DNA of 64,000 nucleotides, taken from the NCBI RefSeq assembly GCF_007667275.1, contig NZ_VDQT01000005.1, positions 124,001-188,000 on the forward strand, written 5' to 3'. The stretch is from Stenotrophomonas rhizophila (lineage in GTDB: Bacteria > Pseudomonadota > Gammaproteobacteria > Xanthomonadales > Xanthomonadaceae). A model generated the notes under the pieces. It did no database searches. It had not been told where the DNA came from and saw only the letters and a program-made list of their open reading frames with translations. Position numbers and translations under genes: made by a program. This document shows, piece after piece, positions 35,506-44,039 of the stretch. Position 1 is the first letter of the stretch. Every line of letters starts with the position of its first letter.

Positions 35506-36020
35506 CAGAAGTTCTCGGTAGAAGTGAACAGACCTACGCGGAGGTCCTTGGCGGTATAGATTTCGCGACCGTCGACCAGCATGCGGGCGTCGGATTGCGC
35601 CATGACCAGCTTGCGGTTGATGACGCGGGTGATGTCGATTTCGTAGCTGACGCGCTTGGCGTCGGGCAGGACCTGGCCGGTGAACTTCACTTCACCGCAG
35701 CCCAGTGCACGGCCACGGCCGGGGGCGCCCAGCCAGGTCAGGTAGAAGCCGGTGAGCTGCCACATGGCATCCAGGCCCAGGCAACCGGGCATCACCGGGT
35801 CGCCGATGAAATGGCAGCCGAAGAACCACAGGTCGGGGCGGATATCCAGTTCCGCGCGCACGTAGCCTTTGCCGTGTGGACCGCCGTCATCGCGGATGTC
35901 GGTGATGCGATCGAACATCAGCATCGGGTCGTTGGGCAGGCGACCGCTGCCCGGCCCGAACAGTTCGCCGCGGGCACTGGCCAGCAGCTGTTCGCGCGAG
36001 AACGCGTGGAGACGAGTCAT
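35505..36020 (-). CDS. fabA: 3-hydroxydecanoyl-ACP dehydratase/isomerase
   Basis: A 171-residue hot-dog enzyme, exactly the usual length when started at ATG 36020 ([20 protein letters not shown]). The catalytic His and Asp are in [20 protein letters not shown]. It dehydrates 3-hydroxydecanoyl-ACP and isomerises the product to the cis-3 form, the branch point to unsaturated fatty acids. It is the first gene of the fabA-fabB operon. The region upstream is unusually AT-rich and holds a perfect 12-bp palindrome. Confidence 0.96.
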   Translation of the reverse strand: MTRLHAFSREQLLASARGELFGPGSGRLPNDPMLMFDRITDIRDDGGPHGKGYVRAELDIRPDLWFFGCHFIGDPVMPGCLGLDAMWQLTGFYLTWLGAPGRGRALGCGEVKFTGQVLPDAKRVSYEIDITRVINRKLVMAQSDARMLVDGREIYTAKDLRVGLFTSTENF

Positions 36021-36140
36021 GGAAAACGCAATCCTGGAGAAGTGGACATCGGGGCTGCCGGCGCGGGGCACGGCGGATTGTTGCTGTTGAAAGTGCCCAA
36101 GAGTGCAGAGTAATTTGCATTCAATCAAACGTTTTAACCG

Positions 36141-36152
36141 TACGCCGGCGTA
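36141..36152. promoter_or_regulatory. Perfect 12-bp palindrome upstream of fabA
   Basis: TACGCCGGCGTA lies 121 bases before the fabA start, next to an AT-rich stretch (AATTTGCATTCAATCAAACGTTTTAA) typical of a promoter. It could be an operator for a TetR-type fatty-acid regulator, as FabR and DesT control fabA-fabB elsewhere. No protein link can be made from this window. Confidence 0.4.
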
Positions 36153-36262
36153 GTGTTTTCAGCTTCAAAAACGCATGTCGTTGTTATGAAAAGACCATAC
36201 CCAGGCGTGTGGCTGTAATCTTGTTCATCTGTTCCTGCCGCCACACCCCTTGAGCTGCCGCC

Positions 36263-37345
36263 GTGTCCGCACAACGCAAGATCATCCACGTCGACATGGA
36301 CGCGTTCTACGCGTCGGTGGAGCAGCGCGACGATCCGTCGCTGCGCGGGTTGCCGGTGGTGGTGGCGTGGAAGGGGGCGCGTTCGGTGGTGTGCGCTGCG
36401 TCGTACGAGGCGCGGGTATTCGGGATCCGTTCGGCGATGCCGGCGTTGCGGGCGGAGCGGCTGTGTCCGGATGCGGTGTTCGTGCCGCCGGATTTCGTGC
36501 GTTACAAGGCGGTGTCGCGACAGGTGCGGGAAATTTTCCTGCGGCATACGGACCTGGTGGAGCCGTTGTCGCTGGACGAGGCGTATCTGGATGTGACGGT
36601 GCACAAGGGCGGGATGACAGTGGCGACGGAGATCGCGACGCTGATCCGCACGCAGATCCGTGAGGAAACGCAGTTGACGGCGTCGGCGGGGATTGCGCCG
36701 AACAAGTTCCTGGCGAAGATCGCGTCGGACTGGCGCAAGCCGGACGGGCAGTTCGTGGTGCCGCCGCACCGCATCGAGCAGTTCCTGACGCCGCTGCCGG
36801 TGAAGCGGGTGCCGGGAGTGGGCAAGGTGATGGAGGGCAAGCTGTCGGAGCTTGGCATCGTGACGGTGGGCGATCTGCGCGGGTTGCGGCTGGAGGAGCT
36901 GGAAGGGCGCTTCGGCAGTTTCGGGGCAAGCCTGTACCGGCGTGCGCGCGGGATCGATGAGCGGCCGGTGGAACCGGACCAGCCGGTGCAGTCGATTTCG
37001 TCGGAGGACACGTTCGCGGAGGACCTGCCGCTGGAGGCGCTGGAGCCGGCGATCGTGGCGCTGGCGGGCAAGACGTGGAACGCGACGCGCAAGACGGACC
37101 GGATCGGGCACACGGTGGTGCTGAAGTTGAAGACGTCGCAGTTCCGGATCATCACGCGCAGTTTCACGCCGGAATCGCCGCCGGAAACGCTGGAGGAGTT
37201 GCGCGATATCGCGCTGGCACTGCGCGCGCGGGTGGACCTGCCGTCAGAGACGCGCTACCGCCTGGTGGGTGTTGGATTGGGCGGGTTCCGTGAGCGCGAA
37301 CCGGTCAGCCAGATGGGGCTGTTTGATGGTGACCATTCTGGTTGA
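36263..37345 (+). CDS. dinB: DNA polymerase IV (Y family)
   Basis: A 360-residue translesion polymerase with a GTG start. The motifs are HVDMDAFYASVEQRDDPSL, YEARVFGIRSAMP and EPLSLDEAYLDVT, which supply the metal-binding acids. The helix-hairpin-helix VKRVPGVGKVMEGKLSELG follows and the little-finger domain occupies about 240-350. The C-terminal QMGLFDG looks like a beta-clamp-binding peptide (consensus QLxLF). It copies past lesions with low fidelity. It is divergent from fabA and alone; no clear SOS box is visible upstream. Confidence 0.95.
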   Translation: MSAQRKIIHVDMDAFYASVEQRDDPSLRGLPVVVAWKGARSVVCAASYEARVFGIRSAMPALRAERLCPDAVFVPPDFVRYKAVSRQVREIFLRHTDLVEPLSLDEAYLDVTVHKGGMTVATEIATLIRTQIREETQLTASAGIAPNKFLAKIASDWRKPDGQFVVPPHRIEQFLTPLPVKRVPGVGKVMEGKLSELGIVTVGDLRGLRLEELEGRFGSFGASLYRRARGIDERPVEPDQPVQSISSEDTFAEDLPLEALEPAIVALAGKTWNATRKTDRIGHTVVLKLKTSQFRIITRSFTPESPPETLEELRDIALALRARVDLPSETRYRLVGVGLGGFREREPVSQMGLFDGDHSG

Positions 37346-37409
37346 TTGCGTTCCATGAGGGGACTGCAAGTTCAACAGCAACTACACCAGCAACAGCGAC
37401 GTTGCATCG

Positions 37410-37438
37410 GTAGGGTCGCATCCCGATCGACCGCCGAT
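37410..37438. repeat. Single left arm of the nested-palindrome element
   Basis: GTAGGGTCGCATCCCGATCG then ACCGCCGAT matches the left arm of copy 4 (34078) but has no right arm. It is a relic or a monomer, located downstream of dinB. Confidence 0.7.
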
Positions 37439-37498
37439 GGCAATGCAACGCGCGGTGGGGCATGAAAATTACCCCACGCCACGCATCACCGCCCGTTA

Positions 37499-38137
37499 TC
37501 AATACGCCACGGTCGCAATCGTCCGCCCGTACTGCGGCTTCTCGATTTCACTCACGAACGCATCGGCGTAATCGGCATAACTGATCCGGCTGTGGCCATC
37601 GGCGCCGACCAGGAACTGCTTTGCCTGCGTACGGAAACCACCCTTCTGCGGCCCCGGGCCGATCTCGGCGGCTGGGGAGTAGAACGTCCAGTCCAGGTCA
37701 TCCACGTTCTGCAGCAGGTTGAACGCTTCGCGGGCGGCGAGGGCGACCGGCTTGTAGGCATCGGGGAAGCCTTCGCTGTCCACCAGCTGCACGCCGGGGG
37801 CCACTTCGAGGGTGCCCGCGCCGCCCACCATCAGGAAGCGCGGCACGCCGGCCTGGCGTGCGGCCTTGACCAGCGCGGCGGTGACGGTGGTGACGGTGGA
37901 CGGGGCATCGCCCGGGCGCGGGCCGAATGCGCTGGCCAGTACGTCGTGGCCGGCGATCACGGCGGCGAGGGCGTCGGTGTCGTCGAGGGCGGCGACGGCG
38001 AGCTGGGCGCCGTCGAGTTCGGCGGGAAGGCCGGTTTCGCGGCGCACGACGGCGGTGACCTGGTGGCCGCGGGCCAGGGCCTGGCGGGTGATTTCACGGC
38101 CGATGTTGCCGGTGGCACCGACGAGGGCGATCTTCAT
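37499..38137 (-). CDS. NAD(P)-binding oxidoreductase (NmrA/atypical SDR)
   Basis: A 212-residue Rossmann-fold protein starting KIALVGATGNIGREI, the glycine-rich nucleotide loop of atypical short-chain dehydrogenases (PF13460 type). It lacks an obvious Tyr-x-x-x-Lys active site, so a sensor or quinone-reductase role is as likely as a classical dehydrogenase. It is divergent from a LysR regulator with a 97-bp gap, the usual arrangement of such a regulator and its target. Confidence 0.87.
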   Translation of the reverse strand: MKIALVGATGNIGREITRQALARGHQVTAVVRRETGLPAELDGAQLAVAALDDTDALAAVIAGHDVLASAFGPRPGDAPSTVTTVTAALVKAARQAGVPRFLMVGGAGTLEVAPGVQLVDSEGFPDAYKPVALAAREAFNLLQNVDDLDWTFYSPAAEIGPGPQKGGFRTQAKQFLVGADGHSRISYADYADAFVSEIEKPQYGRTIATVAY

Positions 38138-38234
38138 GGGGCGGGTTCCGTTGGGGGAGGAAGGCCAGCATATGCCTCTGAAACCGGACGAAAAACCGCG
38201 TATAACGGCCTAATTTGTTGCGCGGATCGATCAA

Positions 38235-39137
38235 ATGGACCGTCTTACTGCGATGCATGTGTTCGTGGAGGTGGCCGAGCGCGGCAGCCTGACTGCGGCG
38301 GCGGAGGCGTTGGACATGTCGCGGGCGATGGTGACGCGATACCTGGCGGAGGTGGAAACGTGGCTGGGGGCGCGGCTGCTGCACCGGACCACGCGGCGGA
38401 TCAGCCTGACCGGGCCGGGGGAGGCGGCGCTGCTGCGCTTCCGGCAGATGCTGGCGATTGGCGATGAGCTGCAGGGTGAGGTGGCCAGCGACAACCCGGA
38501 GCCGCATGGGCTGCTGCGGGTGACGGCCAGTGTGTCGTTCGGGCAGCTGCACCTGGCGGCGGCGGTGGCCGAGTTCGTGCGGCGGCACCCGCTGACGCGG
38601 GTGGAGTTGTTGCTGGTGGACCGGGTGGTGAACCTGGTGGAGGAGCGGGTGGATGTGGCGGTGCGGATTTCGCGCGCGATCGATCCGAGCCTGATCGCGC
38701 GATGGTTGGCACCGTGCCGGTCGGTGCTGTGCGCGGCGCCGTCGTACCTGGCCGAGCGGGGCACCCCGGCCAGTGCCGATGCGTTGGCCGGGCACAACTG
38801 TCTTACCCATCATTACGTGGGCAAGAGCGTATGGCAGCTGCAGCGGCATGGGCGCGCGATTTCGGTGGCGGTGGGGGGAAACATCAGTGCGAACGAGGCG
38901 TCGTTGCTGCTGGAGGCGGTACGGGCGGGGGCCGGTATTGCGATGTTGCCGACGTACCAGATCGCGCCGCTGCTGCATTCGGGTGAGCTGGTGGCGGTGT
39001 TGGCGGAGTATGAGGTGGAGGAAATGGGCATCCACGCGGTGTATGCGTCGCGGCGGCAGTTGCCGGCGTTGATGCGCAGTTTCCTGGATTTCCTTGTGGA
39101 GCGGTTTTCGGGGGAGGAGTTCCTGGCGCGGATCTGA
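38235..39137 (+). CDS. LysR-family transcriptional regulator
   Basis: A 300-residue regulator. The N-terminal winged helix-turn-helix (about 1-60) has MHVFVEVAERGSLTAAAEAL and SRAMVTRYLAEVE. A periplasmic-binding-protein-like effector domain covers about 90-295. It resembles the CrgA/DsdC-like subgroup whose members often control a divergent oxidoreductase. The gene to the left fits that role. Ligand unknown. Confidence 0.93.
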   Translation: MDRLTAMHVFVEVAERGSLTAAAEALDMSRAMVTRYLAEVETWLGARLLHRTTRRISLTGPGEAALLRFRQMLAIGDELQGEVASDNPEPHGLLRVTASVSFGQLHLAAAVAEFVRRHPLTRVELLLVDRVVNLVEERVDVAVRISRAIDPSLIARWLAPCRSVLCAAPSYLAERGTPASADALAGHNCLTHHYVGKSVWQLQRHGRAISVAVGGNISANEASLLLEAVRAGAGIAMLPTYQIAPLLHSGELVAVLAEYEVEEMGIHAVYASRRQLPALMRSFLDFLVERFSGEEFLARI

Positions 39138-39161
39138 CGCGTCGCGGTCCGGGCATTGCGT

Positions 39162-39293
39162 GGGACACGCATGGCGTGTCGCCACGCTCTACCTGCGGGC
39201 GGACACGCATGGCGTGTCGCGATGGTGTAGGGACACGCCATGCGTGTCTGCGCGGTGCCCGGCTGCACGCAGCCACGCAGGGCGTGGCTCTAC
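39162..39293. repeat. Cluster of four SMAG palindromes
   Basis: Two copies of GGACACGCATGGCGTGTC (39162 and 39201) are followed by a direct copy GTAGGGACACGCCATGCGTG at 39227. An inverted one of another subfamily (GCAGCCACGCAGGGCGTGGC, ending CTAC at 39293) comes last. The cluster fills the gap between the LysR gene and gph and ends two bases before gph's first possible ATG. Confidence 0.87.
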
Positions 39294-39294
39294 A

Positions 39295-39981
39295 ATGGGG
39301 ATCCCCCATGTTGCAGAAGCGATCCTTCCCTTGTCCTATCCCTATCCGCTGGTGATCTTTGACCTGGACGGCACGCTGGTCGACAGCGCGCCGGATATCG
39401 CCGAGGCGCTCAACCGTACGCTGGAAGACTGGCAGCTGCCGCGCGTGCCTGAGGCCACGGTGCTTACCTGGATCGGAGATGGCGTTCGGCGCCTTGTTGA
39501 GCAGGCCTTCACCGCTGCGGGCAGCGACATCGACCTGGCCCGGGTAATGCCCGGTTTCATGCGCCATTACGAAGCCTGCCTGCTGCGCAGCCCGCGGCTG
39601 TACGACGGTGTGGTGCCGGCGCTGGAAGCCTTGCGCGCGCGCAACGTGGCCTTGGCGATCTGCACCAACAAGCCTTCGGCCATGGTCGCGCCGCTGCTGG
39701 CGCATCTTGGTGTGCAGGACTACTTCAAGATGCTGCTGGGCGGCGATTCGCTGCCCGAGCGCAAGCCCAGCGGCGTGCCGTTGCGGCATCTCGCAGCTGC
39801 GTTCGACGTGGCACCCACTGACGCATTGATGGTCGGCGATTCCATCACCGACTACCGCGCCGCGGTGGACGCGGGCATGCCGGTGGCGCTGGTGCGCTAT
39901 GGGTATCCGCGTGGGCTGGACCTGGAGACGGTGGACGCGGTGGCGGTGGTGGACGACCTGCGGGCGTTGCCCGGGTTGTAG
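39295..39981 (+). CDS. gph: Phosphoglycolate phosphatase
   Basis: A 228-residue HAD enzyme with the Gph motifs: VIFDLDGTLVDSAPDIAEAL (nucleophile), AICTNKPSAM (motif II), LPERKPSGVPL (Lys) and MVGDSITDYRAA (motif IV). The cap starts TVLTWIGDGVRRLVEQAF, close to bacterial Gph. It removes phosphate from 2-phosphoglycolate formed in repair of DNA breaks. ATG 39295 is the first start after the repeat cluster. TTG 39331 (giving a protein that begins SYPYPLVIF) fits the family better, so the true N-terminus may be 12 residues shorter. Confidence 0.88.
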   Translation: MGIPHVAEAILPLSYPYPLVIFDLDGTLVDSAPDIAEALNRTLEDWQLPRVPEATVLTWIGDGVRRLVEQAFTAAGSDIDLARVMPGFMRHYEACLLRSPRLYDGVVPALEALRARNVALAICTNKPSAMVAPLLAHLGVQDYFKMLLGGDSLPERKPSGVPLRHLAAAFDVAPTDALMVGDSITDYRAAVDAGMPVALVRYGYPRGLDLETVDAVAVVDDLRALPGL

Positions 39982-40038
39982 CGCGGCCGTGGTGCCGTGT
40001 GCGCGGGACGCCCGCGGCCGTGGCTGCGCGCACACCCG

Positions 40039-40061
40039 GTAGCGCCGGCCGTTGGCCGGCA
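40039..40061. repeat. SMAG palindrome
   Basis: GTAGCGCCGGCCGTTGGCCG lies between convergent gph and btuB, followed 14 bases on by another GCCGGCCAACG half. It can act as a hairpin for both transcripts. Confidence 0.82.
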
Positions 40062-40086
40062 CCTCGCGATGCCGGCCAACGCCCGA

Positions 40087-41928
40087 TCACTTCGGCTGGT
40101 AACGCACGCTCAAACGGTACTCACGGCCCGGCTGGTTGTACCAGGCCACCGTTTCGTAGTCGCGGTCGAACACGTTGCTGACCCGGCCCAGCACCGACCA
40201 GTCGCGGCTGATCGCATATTCCAGGCGCAGGTCCACGGTGCCATAGCCGGCCAGGCGCACCGTGTTGTCGGCGTTGTCATAGCGCTTGCCGGCCGCCGTG
40301 GCGGTGACGCCCGCGCGGAAGCCGCCGAAGCTGCGGTCGATGTCCAGGCGCGCGGTGTCACGTGCGCGGCGGGCCAGCCAGTTGTCGAACTGCGCGCTGC
40401 CGTCGGTGCGGTTGCGCGGGTCGGTGTGGCTGAGCTGGGCACTGACATCGAATCCGGCCAAGGCAATCGCACCGGTCAGTTCCGCACCGCGGATCCGCGC
40501 CTTCTCCACCTGGGTCATCATGAAGGTGGTGGCGTCGTAGGTGATCAGGTCATCGATGCGCGTTTCATACACGTCCAGGCCCCAGCGCCAGCCCTCGCCC
40601 TGCTGCGCGATGCCGACGTTGGCGCTCTTCGATTCCTCCGGGTCCAGCCCCGGCACGCCGCTCCACGGGTCATACAGGTCGCTGAAGGTCGGCGCCTTGA
40701 ACGCGGTGCCGTAACTGGCGTTGAGGCGGAACCCGCTGCCCAGCTCCATGCCCCAGCCCAGGCTGCCGGTGGTGTGGTTGCCGAACTGCTCGTTGTCGTC
40801 GTTGCGCACGCTGGCCTGCAGGTGGTGCGCGCCGAAGCGGCCCTGGTACTGCACGAACACGCCGGTGTTGTCGCGGCTGTCGACCAGATAGCCGGCGCTG
40901 CTGCCGTCCAGGTTGTCCTGGCTCCAGTCCACGCCGGCACTGAGCAGCTGGCCCTCGGCGACGCCGACGTCGGCCTGCACCGAGGCGCTGTCGCGGTGGG
41001 TCTGCGCCGCACCGAGCCAGGTGCTGTCGTTGTAGTTGTCCGACTCGTTGTCGGCGCGGCCGACATTCACGGTCAGGGCGAAGCGCTCGCTTGGGGTGTA
41101 GCGCAGCTTGCCGCCCAGTACCTGCTGCAGCGTTTCGGAGTAGTTGTAGTAGCCGTCGTAGTGGTTCTCGCCCTCGGCGCGCAGCGCGGTACCTTCCACC
41201 TGCAGCGTGTCGGTCAGGCTGTAGCCACCGCGCAGGCTCATCGACAGGTTGCGGTAGCCGTCGCGGTCGGGTTCGTCGGCGCCGCAGCCGGCAAAGGTGG
41301 CTGCATCGCCGCGGCAGGCATTGATGCCGTCGGTGTGCTGGTAGGCGATGTCGGTGCCGAACCAGCCGCGTGCGCCGGTACCGCCGAAGCCGCCGCTGGC
41401 TTCACGCAGGCCGTTGCTGCCGCCGCCCAGTTGCAGGTGCGGGGCGAACGCGCCGGCGTTGCGCCGGGTGAAGATCTGGATCACGCCACCGATCGCGTCC
41501 GCGCCGTACAGGCTGGACTGCGGTCCGCGCACGATTTCCACGCGCTCGATCTGCGCCAGCGGCAGGTCCTGCAGCATCGCCAGGCCGAGGTCGCCGGTAT
41601 TGATGCGCACGCCGTCCACCAGCACCAGGGTGTGGGCCGAGTTGGTGCCGCGCAGGAACAGCGAACTCTGCTTGCCCAGCCCGCCGCTGTTGTTGAGGTT
41701 GATGCCGGCGCGGCCGCGCAGCAGGTCCTGCAGCGACGGCGCCTGGCTGCGCTCGATCTCGGCACGGTCGATCACCTGCGCCGGCGAAATGCTGTCCTGC
41801 AGGGCAATCGGGGTGCGCGTGGCGGTGACCAGGATCGTGTCCAGCGCGCTGGAATCGTCCTGTGCGGCGGCCAGCAGCGGCAGCGCGGCCAGCATGGCAA
41901 GGGAAAGGGTCTGGATCTGCAGCTTCAT
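40087..41928 (-). CDS. btuB: TonB-dependent vitamin B12 receptor
   Basis: A 613-residue outer-membrane protein with signal peptide (ALPLLAAAQ). The plug domain (about 35-150) has LDTILVTATRTPIALQDS, which probably includes the TonB box, and VDGVRINTGDLG. A 22-strand-type barrel ends in an aromatic-type last strand (YRLSVRYQPK). The start at ATG 41928 has GGAGTC upstream. A cobalamin riboswitch sits in its leader, which fixes the substrate as cobalamin or a precursor. cobC lies on the other side of the leader, in the opposite direction. Expression should fall when adenosylcobalamin is plentiful. Confidence 0.95.
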   Translation of the reverse strand: MKLQIQTLSLAMLAALPLLAAAQDDSSALDTILVTATRTPIALQDSISPAQVIDRAEIERSQAPSLQDLLRGRAGINLNNSGGLGKQSSLFLRGTNSAHTLVLVDGVRINTGDLGLAMLQDLPLAQIERVEIVRGPQSSLYGADAIGGVIQIFTRRNAGAFAPHLQLGGGSNGLREASGGFGGTGARGWFGTDIAYQHTDGINACRGDAATFAGCGADEPDRDGYRNLSMSLRGGYSLTDTLQVEGTALRAEGENHYDGYYNYSETLQQVLGGKLRYTPSERFALTVNVGRADNESDNYNDSTWLGAAQTHRDSASVQADVGVAEGQLLSAGVDWSQDNLDGSSAGYLVDSRDNTGVFVQYQGRFGAHHLQASVRNDDNEQFGNHTTGSLGWGMELGSGFRLNASYGTAFKAPTFSDLYDPWSGVPGLDPEESKSANVGIAQQGEGWRWGLDVYETRIDDLITYDATTFMMTQVEKARIRGAELTGAIALAGFDVSAQLSHTDPRNRTDGSAQFDNWLARRARDTARLDIDRSFGGFRAGVTATAAGKRYDNADNTVRLAGYGTVDLRLEYAISRDWSVLGRVSNVFDRDYETVAWYNQPGREYRLSVRYQPK

Positions 41929-42061
41929 CGGTGACTCCATGCACCGCGCACGCCCGCGCGGCAAAGTGGGGGGCGGTGGTCAACGGAAGGCACGCGACGG
42001 TGGCGGCGCGCACGGCACTGCCTGCCGCCGCCATGCCCGCCGCATCGCAACCAGTCGTCTT

Positions 42062-42256
42062 CCAGGCCGGTCTCCGGGCTTGCGCGCTGATGGCGGACCA
42101 TCGCACCAGGCGCCTTCCCATGCCTGCGCACAGTGACGTCTTGCCTGGCGTTTACACGCTTACCGTTGCGGGGGCAGCGCCGGAATGGCAGCAGGCAGGA
42201 CCTGTTGCGTCACCGGCTTCCCGTTTCAACCTGCCGGCATGCGCCGCAGGTCACCT
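42062..42256 (-). promoter_or_regulatory. Cobalamin (AdoCbl) riboswitch of btuB
   Basis: Read on the minus strand, the conserved blocks appear in order. They are GTTGAAACGGGAAGCCGGTG (P3 region), GCTGCCCCCGCAACGGTAA, TCACTGTG, ATGGGAAGGC, and the B12 box region AAGCCCGGAGACCGGCC. The element ends about 133 bases before the btuB start. The spacer holds a GC-rich inverted repeat (GGCGGCGGC and CGCGCCGCC) that could serve as expression platform. Confidence 0.93.
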
Positions 42257-42416
42257 GAAAGTGCGCGCAGTGTAGAGCAAAGCCCGCGCGCGGGCGCGGG
42301 CCGCAGGCGGTGGCAGGCGCGCAGCGGTTAGAATGCGCCTCGCTCTACTACGTGGTTCGCATGAAACAGATCGGATTGCAGCATCCTGGCCGGCAGCATC
42401 GCCGGTTCCCGCCGGC

Positions 42417-42998
42417 ATGATCCTGGACCTGGTCCGGCACGCCGCCACCGGCCGCGATGCCTACCTCGATGGCCGTACCGATCCACCACTGGAAGCGGGA
42501 AGCACCGACCGGATCTGCGCCCGCTATGCGGAGCTGGAATGGGAGCGCGTGCTGAGCTCGCCACGCGAACGCGCGCTGGCCACGGCCTCGGCGCTGGGCC
42601 TGCCGCGCGGGCTGGAGGTGATCGGCGACGAAGAGTGGGAAGAACTGGATTTCGGCGACTGGGACGGTCAGCCGCTGGAGGCGCTGCCGATGCAGGCGCT
42701 GCAGGCCTTCCACCTCGACCCGCATGCCAACCCGCCGCCGCATGGCGAGAGCTGGGGCCACTTCGAGCGCCGCATCGCGCGTGCGCTGCATCGGCTGCTC
42801 GACGACCCTGAGCCGGTGCCGACGCTGGTGGTGAGCCACGGTGGCCCGCTGCGCATGGTGCTGTCGCAGGTGTGCGGCCTGCCGATGGCGATGTGCTGGG
42901 CGCTGCGGATCGACCACGGGACGCGCGTGCGTCTGCGCGTGGAGCGCGAAGACGGTGAACTGTGGGGAGAGCTCCTCGAGCTGCAGCAGGCGACGTAG
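42417..42998 (+). CDS. cobC: Alpha-ribazole phosphatase / histidine phosphatase family
   Basis: A 193-residue phosphoglycerate-mutase-like phosphatase. The catalytic RHG-type motif is LDLVRHAATG, with the second His in LVVSHGGPLRM; the acid is in EELDFGDWDGQPLEAL. It removes phosphate from alpha-ribazole 5'-phosphate in the late cobalamin pathway; this role is suggested by family pattern and by btuB nearby. An in-frame ATG at 42333 would add 28 residues but the fold starts at MILDLVRH. Its stop codon is the TAG of a SMAG element. Confidence 0.87.
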   Translation: MILDLVRHAATGRDAYLDGRTDPPLEAGSTDRICARYAELEWERVLSSPRERALATASALGLPRGLEVIGDEEWEELDFGDWDGQPLEALPMQALQAFHLDPHANPPPHGESWGHFERRIARALHRLLDDPEPVPTLVVSHGGPLRMVLSQVCGLPMAMCWALRIDHGTRVRLRVEREDGELWGELLELQQAT

Positions 42999-43080
42999 AG
43001 CCACGCCCTGCGTGGCTGCGCGCGGTGCCGGATTTGCGCGCGGTGCCGGCTTCATGCAGCCACGCAGGGCGTGGCGCTAC
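42995..43080. repeat. SMAG inverted pair supplying both stop codons
   Basis: GTAGAGCCACGCCCTGCGTG starts at 42995 and the inverted copy, ending GGCGTGGCGCTAC, finishes at 43080. The TAG at 42996-42998 is the cobC stop. On the other strand the TAG at 43079-43077 is the stop of the TfoX-C gene. The dimer thus spans precisely the gap between two convergent genes. Confidence 0.92.
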
Positions 43081-43442
43081 GTCCGGTCTTCGTTGTCCGA
43101 TTCGAACGGGGCTTCATCGCTTTCGTCATCGTTGGCCACCGTGCGGTCGTACACCGGGCCGGATGCTGGCGGCGCCTTCTTCAGCGGGTTGTCGGCGATG
43201 ATCGCTTCGTACTCGGCCACCAGCTGGGTGCGGCGCGCTTCCGGCAGGTCCTGCCAGTGGCAGTCCTGCAGCGCGCCTTCCAGCGAGTAAAGCAGGTTGA
43301 GGCTGGGCTTGAAGCCGGCGCGACGTACTTTCACGAACGCGCCCACGGCGCCGGCGGCAACAAGATCCTCGGCGGTGCGCAGACCGACCTGGCGCAGCCA
43401 GGCGGCGCTCTTGGGGCCGATGTTGCGCAGCTTCGCGCTCAT
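43077..43442 (-). CDS. TfoX C-terminal domain protein
   Basis: A 121-residue protein. Residues 1-80 form the helix-hairpin-helix-like TfoX/Sxy C-terminal domain (KLRNIGPKSAAWLRQVGL, then LNLLYSLEGALQDCHWQDLP). The remaining ~40 residues are acidic and disordered. There is no TfoX N-terminal domain, so it is not a full competence regulator, and its function is unknown. The start overlaps the end of msrC by four bases (ATGA), so the two are coupled. The stop comes from a SMAG palindrome. Confidence 0.87.
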   Translation of the reverse strand: MSAKLRNIGPKSAAWLRQVGLRTAEDLVAAGAVGAFVKVRRAGFKPSLNLLYSLEGALQDCHWQDLPEARRTQLVAEYEAIIADNPLKKAPPASGPVYDRTVANDDESDEAPFESDNEDRT

Positions 43443-43921
43443 CCCAGCGCCTCGACGAACACCGCCGCGATCGCTTCCAGACCGGCCTGGTCATCGGCAT
43501 CGAAGCGGGCCAGCACCGGGCTGTCCAGGTCGAACACGCCGATCAGGGTGTCGCCCTTGACCAGCGGCACGACCAGTTCCGAGCGCGAGGCCGAGTCGCA
43601 GGCGATGTGGCCGGGGAAGGCGTCCACGTCTTCGATGCGCTGGGTAACCCGCTGCGAGGCGGCGGCACCGCACACGCCCTTGTGCAGCGGAATGCGCACG
43701 CAGGCCGGCAGCCCCTGGAACGGGCCGACCACCAGCTCCTTGCCATCGTAGAGGTAGAAACCCACCCAGTTCAGCTGCGGCAGGGCGTGGTAGACCAGCG
43801 CCGACAGGTTGGCGGCATTGGCGATGCGGTCGCGTTCACCGTGCACCAGGGCGCGGGCCTGGGCCAGCAGCTGGCCGTACTGTTCCGGCTTGCTGCCGGT
43901 GAGCGTGGAGGTATCGAACAT
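43439..43921 (-). CDS. msrC: Free methionine (R)-sulfoxide reductase, GAF type
   Basis: A 160-residue GAF-domain enzyme with the fRMsr signature: VGPFQGLPACVRIPLHKGVC, DAFPGHIACDSASRSELVVPL and a final FDLDSP. The three family cysteines are all present. It reduces free L-methionine-(R)-sulfoxide using thioredoxin. It overlaps the TfoX-C gene by four bases. It is one of four methionine sulfoxide reductases in this window. Confidence 0.93.
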   Translation of the reverse strand: MFDTSTLTGSKPEQYGQLLAQARALVHGERDRIANAANLSALVYHALPQLNWVGFYLYDGKELVVGPFQGLPACVRIPLHKGVCGAAASQRVTQRIEDVDAFPGHIACDSASRSELVVPLVKGDTLIGVFDLDSPVLARFDADDQAGLEAIAAVFVEALG

Positions 43922-44039
43922 GGCCGAAGTCTAGCAAGTGCAGCCGGCAGCGGGCCGCCCGGGCGCGGAACGCAGCGATTCCGCTGCGCAGCCGCTTTTG
44001 CAGGACCGATAATGGGCGCCCCTGTTGACTGGACCGGCC

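Noticed and set aside
39094..39294. 67-codon upstream extension of gph
   Set aside because: It reads through the end of the LysR gene and the SMAG cluster.
42333..42416. Longer cobC starting at ATG 42333
   Set aside because: The extra 28 residues are not part of the histidine phosphatase fold, which begins at MILDLVRH, and no better ribosome site precedes them.
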